DNA of 64,000 nt from Archilochus colubris (lineage: Eukaryota; Chordata; Aves; Apodiformes; Trochilidae): assembly GCA_023079485.1 (NCBI GenBank), contig CM041090.1, positions 34,560,874-34,624,873 of the forward strand. Reading direction: 5' to 3'. Of the stretch, positions 11,961-24,520 are shown in pieces. Positions within the stretch are counted from its first letter, which is position 1. Each line of letters begins with the position of its first letter. The notes under the pieces were generated by a model, which saw only the letters and a program-made list of their open reading frames with translations, had not been told where the DNA came from and ran no database searches. The position numbers were made by a program, and so were the translations under genes.

Positions 11961-14396
11961 GCTGTCTAATTCTCTACTTGAAGTTATATTGCAACCAATA
12001 TAAAACCTAGCCAGTTTCATAATTCTACTCGTATGTTATAAGGATTTGCCACATATTTTAGGGTAAGTGCTACATATGTCATCAACCTTGTGGTAAATAT
12101 GTCTATTTTTCCTCCTGGAATTACAGAAGGGAGAGGTTAGTGTCTGGTACATTCCATTATTTATTGTCTCCGTTCAGTGCAATCCAATATATTGTGTTAA
12201 TTTCCTTTTCCTTTTTTAAAAGAAATAATAATCTGTCACTGAGGTTGTAACAGCTCCAGTGTTAATGGAACTGTATGAGACAATGTCATTGAAATTGGAT
12301 TGGTCCAAATGGAATCATTACTGTTCATCCCTTCAGGCCTTAATGGCTCCATCAATCGATGTGTATAGGACAGAGCCCAAGGAGTTTTGATGAAGCTCTG
12401 AGGTGCATCTAAGTGTGCTGAGTCTTTGTGCACCTTCAGAGCACAATGACATGAATTAAAAGCTGCAGTCCCAAAACCTCCTAGAGACCCATTAACTGTG
12501 GATCACACAGCAAAAGGCTCCTTTAAAGTCACCATGGCCCATCCTGAAAATCCATCAACTGAAATAGTTGATCTCAAGACTGAAGAGACACCAGTATATG
12601 TTGAGGGATGACACAACCACTGAATTTAGGGACTGTTCATCCACAGATCTAGAATTGTGTTCTTGAATTTTCTCAGAACATGCAGTGATTAATTCACATA
12701 GCTGCTGGTTTCTTTCCCCCTCTTCAATATTTCATCCTTTTTAATATTGCTACAAATTCCATCAGTTTTTTCATACCCATTTGCAAGCCTGGCCATGTCA
12801 AAAGGCATCCAACACAGGGAACTTCAGACCTTGCTTTCTGATTGCTGTAAAAGGATGAGCCATTTTGTGAAGAGGAAGACTGAGTGCCCCCAGGTGAAAA
12901 CACTGGTGAGGATAATGGTTTTTAATACACCAAAATGCCCCAAAACCCAGCACAAGCAAACGCTAGGCAGCATGCCTGCTGCTGAGAGGGTCTTGTGGAT
13001 TATGCTGAAGAAAATTGTGTTGGTGCTTCTCTAATAGACTTCAGCCCCCTGAGGCACTGGTTTGTAATTGTACAGCTTGTGGGAATGGGATATCACAGAT
13101 AAATTCTCGTTTTCAATAAAATTAAATATTTAAAAAATAAAATTAAATTTATTGTGAATTTTAAACCCCTAAGATGTAACCTCATGGTAAGGTATGTCTT
13201 TCCTTAGAAATCCAATAAATTTTAGTCTGTACTTATAATTCTCTTGACTCACAGGAGTTGTGGTTTTAGTGCCTTTTGTTCCTTATTTGGGCAAAGAAAG
13301 GGAAGTAAAAGCAGGACAGAGTGAGAATTTTGAAAGGAATGAAAACTCAAAAGTCCCCATCATCAGACTTGTTTTCCTTATGTTTTCTTCAAATAGCCTC
13401 ACTCAGTTGAATTTGCTGTCTCATATTACTTGATATGTGTCTGTTTGCTCTTCATTTGTGTATTCACAGAACTATAAAAAGCTTTGTATAGATGGAGCAA
13501 AGATGCCCCAGTCAGCTATTGCTCAGATACTCTCAGCAACCAAGGAGTGAAACTGCCTGTAAAAAAAGGAATATAATGAATTCTTTAAAAAGTGGAAAAT
13601 TCCTATAAATGCAAATCAATTTCTTTCTTCAAGCTCAGATATCGTACCAGGCCATACCCTGGGTTGGGTGTCTCATCCAGGCATCATGTGTCAAGATCAA
13701 CCACCTCAGGTTCTTTTTATTTATTTTACTAACCAGTTATCATCTTATATAAAATCCTTGTGTCTTGCCTCTTTGCCATTAGATAAAGAAGAGAGCAAAC
13801 TGGGTTTCACATATGACTGTAAATACCTGTGATCAAAAGTAATACTACTTAACTCTTTTAGTCTTATCATGTGCATATATTGACAGCATTATGGTATATG
13901 AAGGATAATGCTTATGTTCTTACACTGGCATCTAAGAGAGAATATGTAAATCTCTGTGTAAGGCCCAGCAAAATGGTGGAAGGCAGCCATTAAGTAATCC
14001 TTTCTGCCTTGTGCAGCTGTCACTGCTGTTTCCAATACTCCATTTCTGTTTCGTTGTTTGATGGTATTCTCATGAGTCACTGGCTGACCAAAAGACAAGA
14101 CAAATAACTGGAAAATTAAAAACATATGAAGTCCTGCATCTTGGTATGTGGTCTGACATCATGATAGCATCTTCAGTCCTACAGAGCTAATAAAGCCAAC
14201 ATTATTGTTGGCAAAACTTCAGGAACGAAGCACAGACAATAAAGAGGGCTTTATTCTCATTTAACTTAAAAATGTAAGAGAAAATTTGCCTTCTGTGTCA
14301 TATCATTCATTAAAAAAAGGCATAGCCTGGTGTGCATGTGTAAGAGTGAGAGAAGATGTGAGCTGCAAAAGGTTGTTTTGTAAACTAAGTTTTCTT

Positions 14397-14526
14397 AAGA
14401 AAAAAAAAACGAAAAAAGATAAAAAGAAAAGAATAAGAGAAAAGAAAAAAAAAAGAAGAAAGAAAAAAGAAAGGAAAAAAAAAGGAAAAGAAAACCCAGA
14501 AAAAAAAGGAAAAAACCCACAAAAAA
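14397..14526 (+). repeat. A-rich purine tract
   Basis: About 130 bp is nearly all A and G, with a few C residues (ACCCAG, ACCCAC) near the end. It is a homopurine/homopyrimidine tract without a fixed repeat period. It produces an 83-codon open frame (14286-14537) consisting mainly of Lys, Glu and Arg, which is an artefact of composition and not a gene. Confidence 0.85.
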
Positions 14527-15652
14527 GTAGATTCTGAAGTCAATCAGTTTCAGGTTGGAATGGAGTTACCAAACCTCATGGGTGCTGCAGCCCAAGTGGC
14601 TGTGTGTCCATTTTTTCAGTGAACTTCTGCCACCAGCAAGCAGCCACAGCCTCCATTTTAATACTGGATGCTTTGTGAGATTTTCGTTCCTCTTTTCAGT
14701 CTTAGGGAGCAAGAATGCATTGGAATAATTCAGCTTTCAGATGAAATTTTTCAGTCCACTCACTGAGTTACATGAGGTGATATTTAATGTACAATTGTTA
14801 CCCCCAAACTTGTGTTGACTGTTAAGCATACAAAAGGGGAAAGGAGGCCTCTCTTTTCTAAGCCAAATATCCTCATTTTTGCTTCTCCATTACTTCCCAA
14901 ATGAGACATAATTAAGCAGTTTTGCTTCTCATGGTATTAAAACTAAAGACAAAGCTATTTCAGCTATTTCTAAGCATTTTTAGAAGGGCTATCACAAACA
15001 ATCAGTGGTAGCAATTGAGAGACAGAGAACAGATGGTATGTGATGCCACATTCCCATAAATGTATTAATATACTGTTGAAAAAAGGTAGGGTTTTATACC
15101 GTTTATAAAAGGAGATTACTTGAAAGATTTATCAGCGATGATAATGTGGTTTCTTTGGTAAATGCCACTTTCCACAAGTTTCACATTGTTGCATTCACCA
15201 GATCTGCAGTACAGTTAACTACAAATGCTTCTCTATGGTAATCAGGCTGCTACCTTAGTAACACTGTATGTAAAGTCAAAATATTAATCAGTAAGCTTTT
15301 CTTTATTTCAATATGTTCTCCTTCAGAAGTAATCCAACTGGAGCCTTTTCAACTGCATTGTAATTTATGAGCCAGCTGGAGCACAATACATTTTTAATAA
15401 AAATTAGGTACAAGCAGATACAGCGGATTAATAGTTGTATTATAATTTTATAGTTTTCAATATACACTGCCATAGAAAAGACAATCAAGTATGGGGTCCA
15501 TCTCAAGGATATAAAATGCAGTATTTAGTTTTAATGGAAAGAGAATTTCATTAATTACTGAGCCATGAAGAGCTGATGAATGCACTCACTGAGCAAAACA
15601 AAGCATAACTAGAAAGAATAAGCATTTAAAACAACAGAACATTGCTGTTTAT
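14527..15652. other. Unique sequence, no gene seen
   Basis: AT-rich, with stops in all frames and no recognisable repeat. The only open frame above 60 codons is 15303-15506 (minus, 67 codons) and it has no recognisable domain. Confidence 0.55.
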
Positions 15653-15785
15653 TTGGGATGTGGAAGACTCTAAGCATGCTTTGGAATCTCAGCTCTACCA
15701 GTTTACACAAATTTATGAACAGTTTCAGAAACACCCTCCTTTTCTGTAAAGGCTAAAACTTTTTTTTTTTCATGTGTTTCTGACA
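15653..15785 (+). repeat. Unclassified dispersed repeat, copy B
   Basis: This is the partner of 4423-4545, in the same orientation and about 11.2 kb away. It shares CATGCTTTGGAATCTCAGCT exactly and GTTTCAGAAACACCCT and TTTTCTGTAAAGGCTAAA nearly exactly. A T-run follows at 15761-15770, where copy A has CATTTTTAATG. Both copies then read ATGTGTT.CTG. The flanking sequences differ, which argues for two insertions of one family rather than one long duplication. The family is not recognised. Confidence 0.75.
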
Positions 15786-18700
15786 CAAGCTAATTAACAA
15801 TTTATTACACAAGGGAAAACAGGAGTAAAAACAGTGTTCGTAAATTGATTAAACCATTAGAAGAATCATATCTTTCTCAGATCTACTTTAAACTGTATTG
15901 ATAGGACTGAATAGTGGAAGTGAAGCAGCTATAAATTTTTGCAGTCCTCGCAAACTTTTAAAATATGCATTCCAGGAGTTAATATATTATTGTACATCTC
16001 TTTCGGCAAACAGATAGGAAAAAAATCAAGTTATTCACTGTTCCTACAGTCCTAGCAACTCCATGTGATGAGCATTTTCCTTTGCTTCTAAAAATCCCAG
16101 AAGTTTTTTCTCTGATATTCTTGTAAGCACCTTTAAATTTTTCTAGGCTTATGAACTGGTGTCGTCTTGATCCAAAAACTTTCCAAGTGAATGATGAGCT
16201 TGCTGAAGCTGAACTTCTTGGTCAACATTTAATCTGAAAAGTGATCTGGCAATTGAATCAAAGCACATCAAAGACAGTTCACAGTAAGAAAAACAAACCT
16301 TCTAGGAAAGGCCAGCTTTTTTCCTCAGAGATGCTAATTACACTGCAACAAACCCCTAAATCTGCTGTACATTATTCCTCTCCATGGCTCAGGGGTGTGA
16401 CATGAAATTGCTTTGAAGGGAACCCCAATGATATGATTTTCTTGTTCATTTTCTTTTCTTTTAATGAAATGAACTAGTAGCAGAGGGCAAGAAATCTTCA
16501 AATACAGCATGACAACAATGAAATCTTTGAAGGAGTGCATACTGGCAATGTAAAATCTCCACTGGGACCATGCCTTCATCAATTCGAAAGGGAGACTCTC
16601 TGTCTGAAAGCTTTGAAGAAACCCCCTCCTTCTGAAGAGATGGGAAATCTTTGAAGTTATTAAGCATGCATTAATCATTTTAGATAGGTAAACTCTGGAA
16701 TAAAGCTCATCCCAACCTGTAGTATCTTTTCTTGGTGTTCTGCCAACAAATCATGCAGAACATTTAACTGTGGAGGAGATGGTAATAGCAGCTCAGGGTG
16801 AGACTTCTTGCAATCTAGGAGCTGAAGTTTAATGCAACTTGTTAAATAGATTTTGGCAGCAGGCTGAATGCACCATAATGGTTTGAAGATGTGCAGTATC
16901 TATGAAAATACTCCTCTACTGGATGCTCTATTGTCACCACACACATCTATTTCTGGAGAAGTTGGCATGACCCATGGCAAAGGCCCTGCTCAGACAGCTC
17001 ATCTTCATAGGGGTTAATGATGAGTAAAATTCACAGAGACCCTGGCACATCACCAGAGAGAAGGGAGGCATTCCTCAGGAGAACCAGTGGGCTGTCTGCA
17101 TTGTCTGGAACTGCCCTTCAGGTCACAGTTGGATGCTGGGAGATATCCTTGAACTACACACAACTTAGCTGGGTCATTGCAGGGTTAAATGACCAGAAAA
17201 GGAGGGCTCCACAGGTCACAGCAGGTGGCAAAATGGCTCCTTCTGGCCTTGGACAGAGTGCTTCAGTGAGTTTCTAAGGGAGGAGAGGTTGCTGAGAGGG
17301 GAAATTTACCTATTAGTAGCTTATTTCTAATATTAGTTAGGCTGATTTTTCACAGCCAACATCAAACTGTCTGTGTGCTTGTGCAGAGCTGACTCTTCAG
17401 TACCTGGCAAGAGCCTGGTTACACACAAGGCTCAGGTGAGGACAAAACCTTCAGTCCCATTGCCAAGGCAAGCACAGAGGAGTGCAACTAGGAGGAAACA
17501 CTGCTGGAATGAGTCAGATGGTCCATGCTTACCTTTGGCTCTCGTGAGATGAGTGGAGAAGAGGAACAAAAATGGAGATGCAAATGCAGAAGAGAGAAAA
17601 CATTTAACTGCATCACTTAGTGATATGTTAAGACAATTCCTTGCAGTCAAATTGGCATGCTTGAAGCAATTCTCCTCCTCTTGCCAGAGAGACTGCAATT
17701 CTGAGTGTGAACTGCTAATCCCTTGACTGGTTTTAGAAAACCTTTTGTACTACAGCACATCAGTGGCCTCACAGAGCTCATATGCTCTCCCACCGTCTCA
17801 GCTCTCCAGCCAGGAATAAGCAGCTGAAAAGCAATGAATTGTCATTAATAATCAATAGCCCATAACATCAGCTTGCTGCTTTGCTTTTTGCAGGCCAGAG
17901 AAAACAGCTTTAGGGAAAGGCTGAGCATGAGAGATCCTTCCATACCACGGTGGGATGGAAGCAGGCAAATAAAAGGAACAACAATGTATCTCAGATCCAA
18001 TTTCAGCTTAGAACATGTGAATACATACCACTACTTGTTAAGCATCTAAACATTCATTAGCAGTATCTGAGTAGCAGGGGAGACAGTTCTCTAAATATGA
18101 ATGTCTAGCATTACTTCAGACATCTGAAGATACCAAGGCAGCAAAGAGGTGTTTAGATACCTAGCTCACAAGCTGGCATCTACAAGGACATACCTACAGT
18201 CAAGTGCCTTAATCTGAAGCTGTATCTCATTCCCATAGACCAAAGAAGTATCTGACTCATGAGAGCTTGATAGCTGCCCATGGCCTCCCTTCACATCACT
18301 GGTACTGTCCAAAGACCCCAGTTCAAGATATCTTTACTAAGAAAAGCAAAGAATAAGAGATACCAATAAAAATGAGAATTTCCTGCTTTACAACATAGAC
18401 ATCTCCTGATGAGCCTATGGCCATACCTTAGCATGAAATGTATCACCATGGTGCTATGTTTTATACCAATGTCCAAGGACAATATGCAGGATAATAATGA
18501 TGAATCTCACTAATATCTGTGGAATGGAAGCCCGTGGTTTCCAACAGGATATCTAGGGCTCTTTCAGTTTGACAGTAAAATTGATGTTTTGGCAGCATCT
18601 CAAGTTAAGAACAGCAAAGAAAGAGTGGAATCAAGATCTCTTTTCCTTTGAGAAAACTGAGATTAAAATCTAGATTCCAATTTTATACTTGTGCCTCCTT

Positions 18701-19640
18701 TCTAATAATACTAAGTCAAGGTAAAAACTGGAATTGTGGGCCATTCAGGATTGTCCATGGCCTTGCTCATTCTAAAATACTTGGTGGCAAGGGGACAAAG
18801 ATGCTTTTATATTTTCTCCCTCCTAGTCCCTTTTCCACAGCTTTACACAGATACAGAGTAGGACCAGGTGGTATCTCTTGACCTATCCTTCCAGATAGGC
18901 TAAGTATTCATTGAAGAGATGTTGTTCCAAAGCAGAAACCAAATTGAGGCAGCTGTATCTAGACTTCTTTCAAAGGAATCCAAAGGGATGAATTCCTGGT
19001 ATTCAAATTAAGTTTTTGCAAAATAGCAGGAAGTGCTCTCTCTCAGGCATTATGTAGTCAGTGCAGGCGAATGTCCTCAAAAAAGAAAAAACTGATGTTA
19101 AAGAAACAAACTCAGTGTTCCCACTAATAGCACCCTCATCATCCTGTGACTCACTAGCAGAAGAATATCTTCAGCTCTAAGAGAGAGGAAGCACACGTCA
19201 CATTATGCAGCCTTTGATTATCCCCTTGTCACCAGTCTGAAGGGCCTTATTAGTAGTCAAACCAGTCATTGGCTTCCCAGAACATCCAAATAGTAAAGAC
19301 ATGAGATGGAGAATAAGAGGAGAAATAAATTACAGTGTCTGAATGGGAAAGTCTTGTCTCCTTCTCATAGCCAATATAAAAAATACATATTCTTCATGAC
19401 ATAAACTTTAGATAGTGTGTATCTGGGACTTTTACAGTTCTGTGGTAGGGCCAAAAGTTACACATTTACCAGGCTGCATCTGCATCAGTGATGAGCTCTG
19501 AGGAATGCTGCTGTTTGGAAGTGTTTGGCCCTGCATACCACAGACTGGTGCAGTTCACAGAGCAGTTTTGACTCATGCACGTTAGGTTCCTTCTGGAGAA
19601 AAGCTGCCTTTCACAGGTGAGGATATTTGGCTAGTACCAG
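15786..19640. other. Unique sequence, no gene seen
   Basis: The longest open frame is 114 codons (16334-16678, minus) and has no recognisable domain or splice context. 17820-17900 has clustered ATTAATAATCAAT and AGCTTGCTGC words of regulatory appearance but nothing decisive. No CR1, LTR or RNA gene is visible. Confidence 0.5.
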
Positions 19641-19671
19641 TGTTATGGTTTAACTCTAGTTGGGCAATTAC
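19641..19671 (+). mobile_element. Possible 5' end of a decayed LTR (weak)
   Basis: TGTTATGGTTTAACTC followed by TAGTTGGGCAATTA resembles the first 30 bases of a common avian endogenous-retrovirus LTR that begins TGTTATGGTTTAACCCC, as far as I recall it. The similarity fades immediately downstream, and I see no matching CA end or target-site duplication. This is a low-confidence, non-coding call. Confidence 0.25.
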
Positions 19672-22629
19672 AAAAATATGTAGTCCTTTGGTACTCAGTG
19701 CTGGACTGTTACATGAAATAGAGCACTATGTAGGACATTAATAAGTGACAGTTTCCAGTGCACCTCCCCAACCTTCTTCCAACAATTCCAAATAGAAAAT
19801 GCATCTGTAGTAGGGAGCTAAGCCAAAAACTGAGCTAATAATAGAAGTCCTGAGTTAATAACAGCTAATGCAGTTTCAATGCAGCAGAGCTGTGCCTGCT
19901 GAGATTTAATCTCCCAGGACTGTCACAGGTAAACAAGACCCTGACAAGTTCTGTGACTTCTAGAAAAATCTTCAGCAAGACCTGTAAAACAGTTTTTTTA
20001 GATTTGCTTTGTAAATAAGTCTCCTGTGTTATCAATGATCTGAGCGAGCCCTCAACTTTTGTCATTTAATCTTTGATCTTCTGTTAAATTAAGTAGCTGT
20101 GGTCACGCATCAAATTGAATTTTGGAATTTCTGAAAAGCATGATTTGCAATGGATCATAAGATGATCTTTCTTCATGAACTTTCCTCATAGATTTTTTGC
20201 ATCCAGGCAGAAAATGTACCCAGATAGGCTTTTGGATGTAACGAAAAGCTCACAATATATTGTACCTTGTACCTGACACCATTAATTTTTCATATTTGTC
20301 TTGTATGTCACTTGTTTTACTAACTAATAGAACAATCTTATTATTGCCATCCCTTCACTGAGCTATCTACAGAAAAGCATGGTTAACATCAATGTGCTTC
20401 TCATGGAATGTGAATGTTTTTTAAAACATGGAATGTTTTTAAAAGTAAGACATATATCTTAGGCAGACACAGAGCTTTGTGCAAAGCTGAATCCAAATCT
20501 TTATGCATTTTTTAAAACCCTCTCTGTTGCCACATCTCTTTTTTTTCTCAGAGAGGATGGACAAAGACCAACATTTAAAATTATTCATTTTGTAGTGCAA
20601 ACATACTCCTGCTGCTATGCTGTGGATTTCAAACCAGTTTAATGAGTTACAAAAATCCCTTTTCAGAAGACAAATTATTTGGAATTATCAGCTTGGATAC
20701 ACTGTTTAATTATGCATGCTTTTGTGCTAAGCATCTTTAAATATTAACCCAATATGGTTTTGCACTTATGACCTAAAGCAAATCTATAGTAAACTCACAT
20801 GTCTGTTGGCAGTAAGTCACCACAGGACTGCTGTACAGCAACAGCTCTTTTTAGAGTAGGAGCTTTTTTGTCTCTTTTTGCTTTTGTATCATTGCCAGTG
20901 GTACAGAAAAAGAATCAGGAAAGTCACAACCCTGACAGAGAGCCCTTCTCAGATAGATGGGGCTGAGGTAATTCTTGCACTTTCTGCTTCATGTTCAGTG
21001 TGAGAAAGGAGAGTCTGAAAGTTGCTAGGAGTGTAGCCCTGGTGATGAGGATGGCTGTCTGCACAGAGGAGAGAGACAGCTGGATGGGGATGGTGTTAGG
21101 ATGCCCTGGGGTATTATCCTCAATGTCAGGGTCTTATCCTGGAATCTGTGTGGGTTCAAACAGAGCTGGCACTCATCTCATGTGTAGTAAATAGGAGAAA
21201 GTCTGTAAAAGACTTAAAAATTACAAGAGAAAATATACTGAGAATATCACATTATTAAAGATCAGCTTGACTTGGGAAACTAGGAAAACAGCACAACCCT
21301 GGCCAGGATTAGTTGCATCTTTATGGCCTGATCCTCTCTAATCAAATGCAGATTTCCTCTGCTTCAGTGAACTTCTCAATAGATACCTGACCCATGTAGA
21401 CCAGATTCATTTGAACAGAGTATCAATACGTTATTGATCTTCTGATCACTTCCAATTTAGTCAAATATCTTCTACCATCATCATACCAACAGATTTTGCC
21501 TGATACCCCGTGAAAGTGTAAGAGCCTTTTACTGATATTTTCAAATTAAGAAGAAACATACTTAGTAGCCAAACTTCTACAACATGGGTGTTTAGACATG
21601 GATGTTGAAATACTTGAAAGTGCCCATCTGAGCACAGAGCCCCCTATCTGTGCCACTCCTAGAATATGGGAATGTGTTTCTGTCTGCTCTTGTTCTCAAC
21701 AGAAACAACAGAATGAATCCTGAACTGTAGCAACAACTCCTGTGGTTCACAGGGGCATAGGGGCTGATATGGTGTCACCTCTCTTCAGCCATGGGCCCTG
21801 TTACCTGCTGTCTGCTATCCTGGCCCTGCACACATGCTCAAGAGCTGTGTGCCAAATTCTGTGCCTCCCTGTAGAGCTGAAGAGGAGACAGCTTTAACAT
21901 ATTTCTCATGGTAGCTCCACAGTGGAGAAAGAGGAGGGGGCAGAGGATCTGCTGGGCACAAAATCCTTACTTCTACTCTACCTGAAAAGGCTGTTTCTGA
22001 GCTCACCTCCCCACATCACCTCACTGTGTCCACAGTTGTATTCAGAGCTGCCAGATCACCAGATAAGATAAGCCATCCTCTCCTTGACAAAACCTGACAG
22101 TAACACACACCTCACATATTAAAAACAGCCCCTTTTTCTGGCAGCAGATAGCATCTTTGCTGCTCACAAACCACTCACAGTTGTTAGAAGGTGCCTTGTA
22201 CATATAAATGTTGTTGCCTGATATATTAAGCCAACACACAAGCTCATTACCTCTGCTTCTTCCACGAAGCTTACCTGTATTGAAAAGCTGTCACACAGCA
22301 AAGCATTAAATAAATACAGAGTCTGCCTTCTTATTATTGCCTGTGGTATAGTGGTATTTGCAGAGCGAGGCAAGGCCAGGGTCTGGTTGTGCCAGTGCTG
22401 GATACAGAAATGGGGTTGGAGGCCGTGGGGCAATTAAGAGATAGCACGAGCAGGTGGGTTTTACCCTGCTGCAATTAGGAAATCAAATATTTCCCACTGC
22501 CCAGCAGAGCTGAGAAGGTGTTACTCCCTTTTTCACAAACAAATGCAGAATTGAAAAATGGCCTTGCCCCTGAAAAACTTCTCTTAAATGGGGAAAACAG
22601 AGCAGAGATAGAGTAGCAAATGATCTGTC
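19672..22629. other. Unique sequence, no gene seen
   Basis: Small open frames only (below 90 codons), none recognised. There is a short local tandem duplication at 20402-20444. No CR1 or LTR is recognised. Confidence 0.5.
20402..20444 (+). repeat. Short tandem duplication
   Basis: CATGGAATG...TTTTTTAAAA (20402-20426) is followed directly by CATGGAATGTTTTTAAAA (20427-20444). The second copy lacks about 7 bp. It looks like replication slippage. Confidence 0.65.
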
Positions 22630-23010
22630 AGGGTTGTTTAGTCTGGAGAAGAGGAGGCTCAGGGGAGACCTCATCACTCTCTACAACTCCCTGAAAGGAG
22701 GTTGGAGCCAGGGGGGGGTCGGGCTCTTCTACCGGAAAGCTCTCAGTAAGACAAGAGGGCATGGACTTAAGCTCTGCCAGGGGAGGTTTAGGTGTAGATA
22801 TTAGAAAGAAATTCTTTACAAATATGGCAATCAGGAATTGGAATGGGCTGCCCAGGGAGGTGGTGCATTCTCAGTCCCTGGAGGTTTTTAAAAAGAGACT
22901 GATGTGGCACTCAGTGCCATGGTCTGGGAACTACAGCAGCAGTAGATCAAGGGTTGGACTTGATGATCTCAGAGGTCCTTCCCAACATGGCTGATTCTAG
23001 GATTCTAGGG
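22630..23010 (+). mobile_element. CR1 LINE 3' end, 5'-truncated
   Basis: A clear CR1 copy of about 380 bp. It starts inside ORF2: [14 protein letters not shown] is readable from 22631, then KTRGHGLKL and GRFR. It passes the DIRKKFFT and NWNGLPREVV motifs and ends with the 3' untranslated tail (GGACTTGATGATCTCAGAGG, CCTTCCCAAC) and two octamer repeats of the form GATTCTAG. Loss of the 5' part is normal for CR1 because of incomplete reverse transcription. The good preservation of motifs suggests a younger copy than the one at 11.4 kb. It is not capable of moving by itself. Confidence 0.95.
22631..22994 (+). pseudogene. C-terminal remnant of CR1 ORF2, two frameshifts
   Basis: CR1 ORF2 encodes an endonuclease and reverse transcriptase; only its last roughly 120 codons are present, downstream of the polymerase core. 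Three frames must be read in turn. The first gives [14 protein letters not shown] through GRFR (22631 to about 22795). An extra base near 22795 then shifts the frame to one reading [10 protein letters not shown] and RNWNGLPREVV, followed by SLEVFKKRL. A missing base near 22903 moves the frame again, after which the sequence runs into the 3' tail. A poly-G run (8 G, about 22710-22717) lies inside the first part. There is no start codon of its own and no sign of function. Confidence 0.85.
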
Positions 23011-23440
23011 TGCCCAGCATGTCACAGGGAACTAGGGCAGGGACTGTATCTAAAAACCTGCAGGCAGACTGCAGCAAAATGAGAAGAAAACCTGTATATC
23101 AGAAGTTTTCAATTTGATTATCTGACACTGAAACCCATCTTCTTCCATGCTAGACTGACCCCTCACCTGGGTATGCCCTCTGAGGAAGAACCCTCCAAAC
23201 ACTCCTTTCATCATCAAGTGGACTTTCTGGGAAATAAAAAATGATAAATAGCTTCTGCCTATTCTCTTCTGCAACCGAGGAGTGGTCAGAAAGGGAGCTA
23301 ACCGAATAATTCAGCCCATTTCCTTTCCATCCTCAAGGGAAAGGACATAGGCAGAAATGGGCATACAAACCAGCCTGGCAGCACCAGTTCTCTCCCAGCC
23401 ATCCCTTGCCAGAGGTCTATATGTACAGAGAGCTGCATGG

Positions 23441-23487
23441 CACACAGCCAGTGAGAGGGGCACACAGCCAGTGAGAGGGGCACACAG
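23441..23487 (+). repeat. 20-bp tandem repeat, 2.35 copies
   Basis: The unit CACACAGCCAGTGAGAGGGG occurs exactly twice (23441-23460 and 23461-23480) and continues for 7 more bases. Perfect identity suggests a recent duplication or a variable-number repeat. Confidence 0.9.
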
Positions 23488-24485
23488 GGCTCCCAAGCTG
23501 ACTGGGGTAGGGCCAGGACTTTGACCTCCTAGCAAAGAGGATGAAAAATGGACAGAAAAATGTGGTGTGCCCCAACGACAGAAAACAAGAATCTGCAATT
23601 CAAATCCATTCATCCCCGAGGGGCTGGTGAAACAACTGCTTGCAATTGCATTAGTGCATTTTAATACATTAACGGGCCCCCAGCTGCTGATAACTGCCCT
23701 GTCAGCTGGACTATGATCTACTGACCAGTCCCTGCTGCTGCTCTGCAGCACAAAGTCAGACAGGTCTCCCCAGAAGGGTTAAGTAAACAAAGTTTAAATC
23801 ACACAGCAACAGACTGGAAGAATACTCCAGTCCAGTTATGATTATCTGAGCTCTAAGGTGGTCAGTAGGGTTTTCCCCACAGTTGCAATGAAATGCACGT
23901 TACTGCTGACAATGCTGCCTTCTCTTCAAAATTTTTCTTCCATAATTTACACCAGGTGTCATTGTAGGTAGAAAATATTCGGATGCTGAGGAAGTCTTAA
24001 CATTGCCAGATGATATTTTACATAGTAATATGCATGGTGAAGACAATAGGAGTATCTCCCATAGGTGAGTACCACTCAACATGAATAATGGCTGCAAGGT
24101 CAGGTCCCTAATGAACAGTTGTCTAGCTGTGAATATATACACTTTTTCACTGTAGGCAATTGTTGTAGGCAATTCTCTCTGCTACCTAATTAGGTTGATC
24201 CGTGAACATGATTATTCATAAACTAAAGTCTGAGAGTACAGAATTCTGTACTGGTGTGGTGTGCCTGAAAGAAAACGCCTGTGAAATTCTTATGTCAGAT
24301 AAGGTGACTGCGTGATGAATAAAAAAATTCACTGCTAGTCTCAGGGTTTCCCATAGGAGTGTGTTAAATTCCACAAAAGTTCACCTGTAAAACCATGAAA
24401 ACTTTTCTGATAAGGTCAAAATCAAATATTCAAATCCAAATAGATGCTTAATGTGTTTCAATGCAATTTCAGCTCTAAAATAAAT

Positions 24486-24520
24486 GAAGAAAAAAAGAAA
24501 AAAAAAAGCAAAAAAAAAAA
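24486..24520 (+). repeat. A-rich simple repeat
   Basis: A-runs of 6 to 11 bases separated by single G or GC. It accounts for the lysine-rich open frame at 24444-24674. Confidence 0.8.

Larger units (their letters stand above)
11543..14396. other. Unique sequence, no gene seen
   Basis: No open frame exceeds 95 codons and none is recognisable. The stretch holds an 11-bp inverted repeat at 11698-11727, a short degenerate GATA microsatellite at 11937-11960 and an AT-rich patch at 13110-13160. I see no CR1, LTR or RNA gene. Confidence 0.55.

Noticed and set aside
14286..14537. Lysine-rich open frame
   Set aside because: It is only the translation of the A-rich purine tract.
23311..23751. 146-codon minus-strand open frame
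   Set aside because: Part of it runs through a 20-bp tandem repeat, and it has no recognisable domain.
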